Position numbers and translations under genes: made by a program | Shown here: piece by piece, positions 1 through 5,378 of the stretch | How positions within the stretch are numbered: the first letter of the stretch is position 1 | How the letters are laid out: each line of letters opens with the position of its first letter | The notes under the pieces: generated by a model | The model's input: only the letters and a program-made list of their open reading frames with translations | Told to the model about the DNA's origin: nothing | Databases searched by the model: none | Assembly (NCBI GenBank): GCA_016191715.1 | Contig: JACPVN010000207.1 | Coordinates: 1 to 5,378, forward strand | Reading direction: 5' to 3' | Source of the DNA: Ignavibacteriota bacterium | GTDB taxonomy: Bacteria; Bacteroidota; Ignavibacteria; UBA10030; SZUA-254 | Length of the DNA: 5,378 nt

Positions 1-11
1 ACTTTTCACTA

Positions 12-623
12 TCACTGATCAGCCTCTCCCATCACTGGGTCAATGCTTCCGATGATTGCAACAACATCGGAGATGAGCTGACCTTTGACGAGAGTCGGCA
101 TCGCTTGTAAATTGACGAAAGATGGTGAGCGGATTTTCAATCGCCACGGAACACCTTCTCCTTTACTGACGATGTAAAATCCGAGTTCCCCTTTCGATGC
201 TTCGATTGCGTGATAGACTTCTCCGACCGGAGGATTGATTCCAAAATTCACAATCATGAAATCATGTATCAATTCTTCCATCTTGCCATAGACTTTTTCT
301 TTTCTCGGAAGAACTTTCTTCGGGTTTGATGCGTGAATCGGTCCTTGCGGCATTTTCTCTAAACATTGTCGGATGATTTTCACGCTCTCGCGCATTTCTT
401 GCAATCGAACATAGAAGCGAGCAAGCGTATCTCCATCATCGTAAACCGGAACGTGGAAATCAAGTTCGTTGTACACGAGATAAGGATGATCGCGTCGCAG
501 GTCATGGTCAACGCCGCTACCGCGAAGATTCGGTCCCGTCCAACCAAGATTGATTGCATCTTCTTTTGACATTACTCCAATCCCCTCGCATCGCTGAATG
601 AAGATGCGATTCTTAAGAACCAA
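12..623 (-). pseudogene. nuoD: 3' half of nuoD (NADH-quinone oxidoreductase subunit D), 5' part missing
   Basis: The translation matches the C-terminal half of the 49-kDa complex I subunit NuoD/Nqo4. Visible landmarks in order are an RIFIQR segment, GIGVMSKEDAI, TGPNLRGSGV followed by DLRRDHPY, an REMRESVKII segment, GEVYHAIEASKGELGFYIVS, RLKIRSPSFVNLQ, and a C-terminal IIGSIDPVMGEADQ that ends where the family normally ends. Full-length NuoD is about 400 residues and only about 200 are present. The frame stays open a little past the nominal TTG at 621-623, and a segment reading IECEKL still looks NuoD-like. A TAA then closes the frame at 657-659, and beyond it lies nuoE on the other strand. 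The missing N-terminal half carries the quinone-pocket His and Tyr known from Thermus Nqo4, so the fragment cannot work alone as a complex I subunit. The TTG is unlikely to be a real start. The fragment may be a rearrangement remnant or an assembly artefact; the family assignment is firm. Confidence 0.9.
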
Positions 624-637
624 CTTCTCACACTCAA

Positions 638-665
638 TTAACTTTTCACTTTTAATTTATAATTG
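638..665. repeat. Degenerate heptanucleotide repeat array in the nuoD'/nuoE spacer
   Basis: Read on the plus strand, the spacer breaks into 7-bp units TTAACTT, TTCACTT, TTAATTT and ATAATTG, which share a T/A framework with exact 7-base spacing. Weaker units (CTTCTCA, CACTCAA) continue leftwards through 624-637. The 10-mer acttttcact inside it (641-650) also occurs at 1-10, just downstream of the nuoD stop. The periodicity is seen directly. That it is a member of a genome-wide spacer repeat is inference, supported by a second 7-bp-periodic stretch after nuoF. The array lies where the nuoD homology breaks off. Confidence 0.5.
658..663 (+). promoter_or_regulatory. Possible -10 hexamer for nuoE (leaderless start?)
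   Basis: A perfect TATAAT lies so close to the nuoE ATG at 670 that transcription starting 7 bases downstream would begin at the start codon itself. No purine-rich Shine-Dalgarno sequence precedes this ATG. There is no convincing -35 box at 17-bp spacing; the nearest TTAACT (638-643) is only 14 bp away. The surroundings are very AT-rich, so a chance match is quite possible. Confidence 0.2.
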
Positions 666-669
666 ATTT

Positions 670-1134
670 ATGTTAAGCGAAGAAAACCTAAAAAAAGTTG
701 AAAAGCTCAAACCGCGATTTCAAACGACACAGGCGTTAACTCTTCCTGTCTTGTGGATGATACAACAGCAACATGGCTGGATTTCGTCTGAAGCAATGCT
801 GTATGTCGCGCAGTTGTTGAATGTTCCGGTGAGTCATGTCTATGGCGTGGTTACATTCTACACGATGTACAACCAAAAGCCGGTCGGGAAATATCACCTG
901 CAAGTCTGCACAAATGTCTCCTGCATGTTGAACGGCGGTGAAGAGTTACGTGACCATGTATGTGAACGACTCGGTGTGAAACTCGGAGAAACAACATCGG
1001 ACAGCAGGTTCACGGTTACGGAAGTTGAATGTCTCGGCTCGTGCGGCACCGCCCCGATGATGCAAGTGAACGATGACTACTTCGAAAATATTTCGCTTGA
1101 ACAGGTGGATGAATTGTTGGAGAAACTGAGTTGA
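670..1134 (+). CDS. nuoE: NADH-quinone oxidoreductase subunit E (NuoE, 24-kDa [2Fe-2S] subunit)
   Basis: This is a complete 154-residue NuoE, the usual size for the family. The N-terminal helical part (residues 1-70) includes the typical stretch LPVLWMIQQQHGWIS and the VYGVVTFYTMY motif. The thioredoxin-like part holds the [2Fe-2S] ligands as C80-x4-C85 and C121-x3-C125, followed by GTAPMMQVND. All four cysteines are present, so the N1a-type cluster should form. In complex I, NuoE packs against NuoF on the cytoplasmic NADH-oxidising arm; the same fold also serves in NADH-linked hydrogenases and formate dehydrogenases. The ATG at 670 is chosen because it gives the canonical MLSEENLKK-type start; no clear ribosome-binding site precedes it. 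nuoF follows on the same strand after a 110-bp gap holding a palindromic repeat. Upstream is a divergent nuoD fragment instead of the expected co-directional nuoD. Confidence 0.96.
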   Translation: MLSEENLKKVEKLKPRFQTTQALTLPVLWMIQQQHGWISSEAMLYVAQLLNVPVSHVYGVVTFYTMYNQKPVGKYHLQVCTNVSCMLNGGEELRDHVCERLGVKLGETTSDSRFTVTEVECLGSCGTAPMMQVNDDYFENISLEQVDELLEKLS

Positions 1135-1180
1135 ATCTGGTTAGTGGTTTGAGTTTTGCGGTTTGATTATAAATGCAAAT

Positions 1181-1215
1181 GGTAGGACAGACGTCCCCGT
1201 CTGTCTCGTCTGTCC
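1181..1215. repeat. GC-rich palindromic repeat element inside the nuoE-nuoF gap
   Basis: GACAGACG (1186-1193) is followed by TCCC and then its exact reverse complement CGTCTGTC (1198-1205), an 8-bp hairpin with a 4-base loop. A second copy, CGTCTGTCC (1207-1215), follows 9 bases after the first and can pair with GGACAGACG (1185-1193) as an alternative 9-bp stem. The block is GC-rich between AT-rich flanks and sits in a gap much longer than is usual between nuoE and nuoF. It looks like a short interspersed palindrome of the kind scattered in intergenic DNA of many environmental genomes. A role in transcript processing or partial termination is possible, but no U-tract follows. Confidence 0.65.
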
Positions 1216-1244
1216 ATGTTGTTTGCCATAACATTGAAATAAAA

Positions 1245-2552
1245 ATGATTGAATTTGAAAAAATAATACTTACGGAAATTCCGAACCTACATAAGATTGA
1301 TATCTATGAACAATACGGAGGATATACAGCGCTTCGAAAAGCGTTAGGAATGACCCCCGATGCCGTCATTGATGAAGTGAAGAAATCAAACCTGCGCGGT
1401 CGTGGCGGTGCGTGTTTTCCCGCAGGATTGAAATGGTCGTTCATGCCGAAACAGAGCGCGAAGCCGAAATATCTCTGCGCAAACGGAGATGAGAGTGAAC
1501 CTGGAACATTTAAAGACAGACAAATATTCGAACTCAACCCTCATGTCTTTATCGAAGGCGCGTTGATAGAAGCGTTTGCAATCGGTGCGCAGATGGTTTA
1601 TGTGTACATTAGAGGTGAATATAAAAAGTGGATTGACTTGCTTCAAGTTGCTATTGATGATGCGTATGAAAAAGGATACATCGGACAGAACATACTCGGT
1701 TCCGGTTTCAGTACTGATATGCAAGTTTATCGTGGTGCAGGTGCATACATTTGTGGTGAAGAATCATCGTTAATGAATTCAATCGAGGGAGGACGAGGTT
1801 ACCCGCGCGTGAAACCACCGTTTCCTGCACAATCGGGAATGTGGGGCTGTCCGACAACAGTCAACAATATTGAAACAATCAGCAATGTTCCGGCGATAAT
1901 GAATCGTGGGTGGGAATGGTACTCGAAAATTGGAGCGCCGAAACATCCGGGTCCGTTACTCTACGGCATCAGCGGACATGTGAACAAACCGGCAGTGTTG
2001 GAATTGCCAACCGGCGTTCTTCTTACTGATTTGATTTACGATTATTGCGGCGGAGTGAAAAATGGAAAGAACATCAAAGCGGTTATTCCCGGCGGCTCAT
2101 CAACTATGTGGCTGCGCGGAGAAGAACTTGAAGGCGTTCGCATGGATGCTGATTCACTCAAAATAGTCGGCACTTCTATTGGAACTGCGGGCGTGATTGT
2201 CATGGATGAAGATACGGATGTCATTAAAGTTCTCACACGCATTGCACATTTCTATCATCATGAATCGTGCGGACAATGCACGCCATGCCGAGAAGGTACG
2301 GGATGGATGGAAAAGATTCTCAAGCGATTTCTTGCAGGCGAAGGAACGATGCAGGATATTGATTTACTTCTCGACGTTGCAAACAACATCGAAGGAAATA
2401 CAATTTGCGCACTCGGCGATGCCGCCGCATGGCCCGTACAAAGTGTGATTAAAAAATTCAGAGGAGAGTTTGAAAAGCGTGCGAAGAAATCACCGACGGT
2501 TTCGCAGTATGTGAAGCCGCCGCATCTTGTCGAAACAATGCTAAATGTCTGA
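1245..2552 (+). CDS. nuoF: NADH-quinone oxidoreductase subunit F (NuoF, 51-kDa NADH/FMN/[4Fe-4S] subunit)
   Basis: NuoF oxidises NADH, passes the electrons to FMN and then to its N3 [4Fe-4S] cluster at the tip of the peripheral arm. Numbered from the ATG at 1245, the 435-residue protein shows the nucleotide-binding glycine-rich segment LRGRGGACFPAGLKW (50-64), CANGDESEPGTFKDR (78-92), the FMN/NADH-site region GAGAYICGEESSL (164-176) and GCPTTVNNIET (201-211). The iron-sulfur ligands are C342-x2-C345-x2-C348 in ESCGQCTPCREG, plus C388. Length is normal for NuoF; the thioredoxin-like N-terminal and ferredoxin C-terminal extensions of HndC/HoxF-type proteins are absent. The frame is open back to an ATG at 1173, but those 24 extra codons are made of the palindromic repeat and match nothing in the family, so 1245 is preferred. 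No strong Shine-Dalgarno sequence is visible. nuoE lies upstream; no nuoG follows, since the next genes are convergent. Confidence 0.96.
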   Translation: MIEFEKIILTEIPNLHKIDIYEQYGGYTALRKALGMTPDAVIDEVKKSNLRGRGGACFPAGLKWSFMPKQSAKPKYLCANGDESEPGTFKDRQIFELNPHVFIEGALIEAFAIGAQMVYVYIRGEYKKWIDLLQVAIDDAYEKGYIGQNILGSGFSTDMQVYRGAGAYICGEESSLMNSIEGGRGYPRVKPPFPAQSGMWGCPTTVNNIETISNVPAIMNRGWEWYSKIGAPKHPGPLLYGISGHVNKPAVLELPTGVLLTDLIYDYCGGVKNGKNIKAVIPGGSSTMWLRGEELEGVRMDADSLKIVGTSIGTAGVIVMDEDTDVIKVLTRIAHFYHHESCGQCTPCREGTGWMEKILKRFLAGEGTMQDIDLLLDVANNIEGNTICALGDAAAWPVQSVIKKFRGEFEKRAKKSPTVSQYVKPPHLVETMLNV

Positions 2553-2565
2553 TTACATCAGACAT
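2545..2565 (+). terminator. Perfect hairpin overlapping the nuoF stop codon
   Basis: ATGTCTGAT (2545-2553) and ATCAGACAT (2557-2565) are exact inverted repeats separated by TAC. The TGA of nuoF (2550-2552) lies in the left arm. It is the only strong stem at the 3' end of the nuo genes and so may mark the transcript end or protect it. The stem is AT-rich and no run of T follows, so it is not a canonical Rho-independent terminator; termination function is an inference. Confidence 0.4.
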
Positions 2566-2587
2566 CAAAATACTTACATCTTCTTAC

Positions 2588-2622
2588 AATTTAAGATTTT
2601 AGATTCAAGATTGTTGATTATC
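2588..2622. repeat. Degenerate GATTnnn heptanucleotide array in the convergent spacer
   Basis: GATT recurs at 2595, 2602, 2609 and 2616 with exact 7-base spacing (units GATTTTA, GATTCAA, GATTGTT, GATTATC), preceded by a related AATTTAA at 2588-2594. The array lies in the 155-bp spacer between convergent nuoF and the minus-strand cytochrome gene. The rest of that spacer (about 2623-2707) shows no gene and no clear terminator, only a trivial 5-bp palindrome. The array may be related to the 7-bp-periodic spacer before nuoE, although the unit sequence differs. Confidence 0.55.
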
Positions 2623-2707
2623 CCGGCGAATGTTGTTCTTATACGTTAGGTGAATCTGAATTTCAGTTGAATATTTTATGTTCGTGAAACCTTTGCAAGA
2701 TTACCCA

Positions 2708-3166
2708 CTAATTATTGTGTGCCCCTTCTGCAACCCACCTACGCAAGCCACGAATTTGATTTTCATTGAGTGGACTTCTATTCCACGGCATTCTTCGGGG
2801 TCCATCGTAACCGTTTATTCCTTCAACACTCCAAATCAATATACTGTTGTCAGGGTCGCCGGGTGTCACAATATCTATTCTGTTCATCATGTTTTGGTAT
2901 GAATCGAGACTGAAGCCACGTCGGTCAAGAAAAGTGTCCGGCCCATGACATCCACCGAAAGCACAGGCACGGTCAAACAATGGTTGCACGTGCTTTCCGT
3001 AACTGACATTGGTTTCAGGGAAAACTATTTCGTTCACTTTTTCTTCGGTTGTATCGTCTTCACAGGCGAGGTTTATTAAACTCCATGACAGGAGAAGTGA
3101 GAGAGCAAGAAAACCTGTTCTTCTGCCGTGGGTAAAAATATTTATTAAGCGTTTCATTCTTTTCAT
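2708..3166 (-). CDS. Exported c-type cytochrome domain protein with CX4CH haem site, probable lipoprotein
   Basis: This is a 152-residue protein from the ATG at 3164-3166. A basic N-terminus (MKRMKRL) and a hydrophobic stretch near residues 19-34 lead to Ala-Cys-Glu-Asp-Asp. This resembles a lipoprotein signal with Cys35 as the lipidated residue, although Asn at -3 is atypical for a lipobox. The mature part resembles small PSCyt-like cytochrome c domains: HVQPLFDRACAFGGCHGP with C68-x4-C73-H74, then TPGDPDNSIL, then RRMPW with Met126 as candidate sixth haem ligand, and a C-terminal LRRWVAEGA. The usual haem motif is CXXCH; CX4CH is rarer but known from tetrahaem cytochrome c3. The likely role is periplasmic or outer-membrane-associated electron transfer, with no substrate identifiable. 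The ATG shares one base with the stop of the upstream phosphatase gene (TGATG), implying translational coupling. A TTG one codon earlier and an ATG at 3155-3157 are alternative starts. Confidence 0.75.
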   Translation of the reverse strand: MKRMKRLINIFTHGRRTGFLALSLLLSWSLINLACEDDTTEEKVNEIVFPETNVSYGKHVQPLFDRACAFGGCHGPDTFLDRRGFSLDSYQNMMNRIDIVTPGDPDNSILIWSVEGINGYDGPRRMPWNRSPLNENQIRGLRRWVAEGAHNN

Positions 3167-5378
3167 CAAATATACTTAACAACAACAAACGTAATATCAT
3201 CGTGCTGTTCTGCCGAACCTTGGAACTGTTGAACAGAACGCATCAACTCTTCTTGAAGTTCCGAGGCGGATTGTTTGCGGTTTGTTTCCACCAAGTTACA
3301 AATTGTGTCTTCGCCAAACAAGACTTGTTGGTCATTCATTGCTTCTGATAAACCATCCGAGTAGAAGAAGAACAACGAATCAGAGTGAAGCGGACGTTTT
3401 ACTTCTTCCAGACTTTGCTCGAATATCGGTCCTCGTTCCAAACCAAGCCCGATTCCCTTCGAGCTGAGGTATTCAAATATTCCGTTCGTTCCTATGATTG
3501 CTTTGTTATGTCCGGCTCGGCAAATTTGTACAGTATTGTTTTCCAAATCAAACAGGGCAAGTACCATTGTAATGAAAGATTTTCGTTCGATGCCTTCATA
3601 CAACCGACGATTGACGTGAATGAGCATGTCTCTTGGTGATTCATACATGTGCGATGCAAGTTGAATCATTCCCTGAATTTTCGACATGTACAACGCGGCA
3701 GACATTCCTTTCCCGGAAACATCGGCAACAACCACCAGGAGTTTCTTCGGTGCAAGTTGAATGTAATCGAAGTAATCGCCGCCGACAGAGAGCGCAGGAA
3801 GCGAAAGTCCTGAAATGTCGAGTCGCTCAATAGTCGGACTTTGTTTCGGAAGAAGACTTTGCTGGATTTTTCTTGCAATTTCAAGTTGCTCTTCCATCTT
3901 TTGTTTTTCAAGTTCAGAGAGATGCAAGCGACCGTTTTCAATCGCAATCGCCGCCTGACTTGCAACTGTCGAGAGCAAATCAATATCTTCCTGTGAATAC
4001 ACTTTGCCCGACATCTTTGCCCCAACATTAATTGTTCCAATCAATCTATCTTGCAAAAACATCGGCACAGAAAGCACCACATCCGATTGCAGAATCTTCT
4101 CTTTGTCTTCATCAGAAAGTGGAACTGAGTCAGGTTCTTCCGCCAATAATCCGAATGACTGCGGATGTTTTGTCTTCTTTAATAATTCGATGAGACCGTT
4201 TTGACTTTGTATAAATTTTGAATACTGTTCAGGAATATTCTTCGAGACAGAGGAACATCCTTCTTTTTCATCACACAAAACAACAGAAATCTTTTCGACA
4301 TGCATCGTCGTCGAAATTCGATTGACAATTGAGTGAAGAATTTGTTCAAGGTTCATCAGGCGCGGAAGTTCCTGGCTGAATTCAAGAAGCGCTTTTTGAT
4401 AATTGTATCGTTCCTGATAGAATCGTCTGTCAACTAATGCCTGAGTTCGTTTTTTGACCGGTTCAAACACCAATGCAATGGAAATTAGCGCGAGTGCATT
4501 GACGAGTTTGTTTTCTTCTGTTCCCATAAAGTATGTCAAAAGATTTCCAACACCGAACACGATGAACAAATAAATCGAAGCAAGCGCGGCGGTTACCGTT
4601 CCATAAATCAAACTTCGTTTGATTATCAAATCAATATCCATGAGACGATAACGGAAGATGCTGTAGCCAAATGCTATCGGAACGTTGATGATGAGTATTC
4701 CGGGAATGAACATCGCGGGATTCAGGAAAATCAAAAAAACATTGACACGACCGATAATAAAGATGTACAGGAAAGCGGCAATGCCGACTATTGCGGAAAA
4801 AAGAATCGGACGCAGTTCTTTTCTTTTTGATTTATCAATTCGTTTGAAATAACTGTGAGCAAAGATTAGCAAACCGCCAACGTAAAACAAGTACGGCGAA
4901 AGGAACGGAATAAATGCCCATGGATTATTCTGTCCTTGAATGAAGAATATGCCGGCAAAAAAGGTAATGCTAACAATATATAAAGCCCATCGAATCCAAC
5001 GTTTCTGAAATTCTTTTCGTTGAACGGGGAAGAAGAAGAAAAACCGTAGGAAAAGCGGAGGTGCAATGATACGGGAAAATCCCGCACCTAATCCCAGAAC
5101 TATTTTTTTTAACCAAAAACTCTCGTTCGTGAAATCAGGAAATACGAGTGCGAAAAAGAGCATTGAGATAATGCTGTAATGTGCAAACATCTGTTGAATC
5201 ACGCCTTGAGGTTTAGTCATTACCACGACATATCCGACTATCAGGAATCCTAAACCGAGCAGAAAATTTGCAAAGTAAACGACGTTAAAAATTTTTAGTA
5301 TTTGAATTTTTGTTTCAACACGTCCCGATGGTTTTCCTACAAGGTACGTTGCGTATTCTCCCGAAGGAACATTGTTGA
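3166..5378 (-). CDS. Multi-TM membrane protein with GAF and SpoIIE-like PP2C serine phosphatase domains, 5' partial
   Basis: The frame stays open from the TGA at 3166-3168 to the right edge, giving at least 736 codons, so the N-terminus lies outside the window. A GTG at 5224-5226 is possible, but it falls at the end of a hydrophobic helix (about 5221-5290) that would then be lost. About eight or nine membrane segments span roughly 4460-5290. A GAF domain follows (about 3934-4356), then a charged, probably coiled-coil linker containing ARKIQQSLLP. The C-terminal phosphatase domain (about 3169-3820) has GGDYFD (3766-3783), ADVSGKG (3706-3726), AGH, SDGLSEA and HDDITFVVV. The metal-binding aspartates of SpoIIE/RsbU-type phosphatases are all present, so it should be active. 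Such enzymes usually dephosphorylate Ser/Thr on STAS anti-anti-sigma proteins in partner-switching pathways; no such partner is visible here. The membrane and GAF parts suggest signal sensing, ligand unknown. Its stop overlaps the ATG of the cytochrome gene by one base. Confidence 0.9.
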   Translation of the reverse strand, partial: NNVPSGEYATYLVGKPSGRVETKIQILKIFNVVYFANFLLGLGFLIVGYVVVMTKPQGVIQQMFAHYSIISMLFFALVFPDFTNESFWLKKIVLGLGAGFSRIIAPPLFLRFFFFFPVQRKEFQKRWIRWALYIVSITFFAGIFFIQGQNNPWAFIPFLSPYLFYVGGLLIFAHSYFKRIDKSKRKELRPILFSAIVGIAAFLYIFIIGRVNVFLIFLNPAMFIPGILIINVPIAFGYSIFRYRLMDIDLIIKRSLIYGTVTAALASIYLFIVFGVGNLLTYFMGTEENKLVNALALISIALVFEPVKKRTQALVDRRFYQERYNYQKALLEFSQELPRLMNLEQILHSIVNRISTTMHVEKISVVLCDEKEGCSSVSKNIPEQYSKFIQSQNGLIELLKKTKHPQSFGLLAEEPDSVPLSDEDKEKILQSDVVLSVPMFLQDRLIGTINVGAKMSGKVYSQEDIDLLSTVASQAAIAIENGRLHLSELEKQKMEEQLEIARKIQQSLLPKQSPTIERLDISGLSLPALSVGGDYFDYIQLAPKKLLVVVADVSGKGMSAALYMSKIQGMIQLASHMYESPRDMLIHVNRRLYEGIERKSFITMVLALFDLENNTVQICRAGHNKAIIGTNGIFEYLSSKGIGLGLERGPIFEQSLEEVKRPLHSDSLFFFYSDGLSEAMNDQQVLFGEDTICNLVETNRKQSASELQEELMRSVQQFQGSAEQHDDITFVVVKYI

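Noticed and set aside
621..623. TTG as a genuine start for a short NuoD-like protein
   Set aside because: It falls inside a segment still homologous to NuoD (IECEKLVLKNRIF) and has no ribosome-binding site; the gene is a fragment, not a shorter functional version.
1185..1215. CRISPR-like or insertion-sequence end
   Set aside because: There is a single short palindrome with one partial tandem arm, no spacers and no transposase gene nearby.
1173..1244. 24-codon N-terminal extension of nuoF from the ATG at 1173
   Set aside because: The codons come from the palindromic repeat element and match no known NuoF N-terminus; the ATG at 1245 gives a family-typical start and length.
2566..2707. Rho-independent terminator for the minus-strand operon
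   Set aside because: No GC-rich stem followed by a T-run was found on the minus strand; only a 5-bp palindrome (CTGAA/TTCAG) is present.
2678..2902. 74-codon plus-strand open frame opposite the cytochrome gene
   Set aside because: It lies largely antisense to a gene with a clear signal peptide and haem motif, and its translation has no recognisable domain.
3060..3125. Twin-arginine (Tat) signal in the cytochrome (RRTGFL)
   Set aside because: Spacing differs from the RRxFL consensus, and c-type cytochromes are exported unfolded through Sec before haem attachment.
3666..4040. 124-codon minus-strand frame within the phosphatase gene
   Set aside because: It is another frame of the GAF-to-PP2C region; the overlapping frame carries all conserved phosphatase motifs.

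Overview
The window is about 5.4 kb of moderately AT-rich bacterial DNA. It carries a small complex I (NADH:quinone oxidoreductase) segment on the left and a membrane signalling operon on the right. Three things suggest a member of the Bacteroidota/Chlorobiota group, perhaps Ignavibacteria-like: weak Shine-Dalgarno sequences, a lipoprotein-like signal ending Ala-Cys-Glu-Asp-Asp, and a PSCyt-type cytochrome beside a multi-TM GAF-SpoIIE phosphatase. This placement rests on gene style only and is tentative.

Left part (1-2552). A 3' half of nuoD lies on the minus strand and is cut off at the very start of the following gene. Directly beside it, divergent on the plus strand, are complete nuoE and nuoF genes, which encode the 24-kDa [2Fe-2S] and 51-kDa FMN/[4Fe-4S] subunits of the NADH dehydrogenase module. 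nuoD normally sits upstream of nuoE on the same strand, so this head-to-head layout with half a nuoD points to an inversion, a duplicated fragment or an assembly chimera. A GC-rich palindromic repeat element sits in the unusually long nuoE-nuoF gap. No nuoG follows nuoF.

Middle (2553-2707). This is the convergent spacer between nuoF and the minus-strand operon. A perfect 9-bp hairpin overlaps the nuoF stop, followed by a degenerate 7-bp periodic array. A second 7-bp-periodic array occupies the nuoD'/nuoE spacer.

Right part (2708-5378, minus strand). The first gene encodes a multi-TM receptor-type protein with GAF and SpoIIE-like PP2C phosphatase domains. Its 5' end runs off the window. Its stop codon overlaps the ATG of a small exported, probably lipid-anchored c-type cytochrome with an uncommon CX4CH haem site. 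The two are probably translated together, although no functional link between them is established.

Nothing here is clearly a new defence or mobile system. The points most worth a second look are the inverted half nuoD with repeat-rich edges, the palindromic element inside the nuo operon, and the cytochrome-phosphatase pairing.
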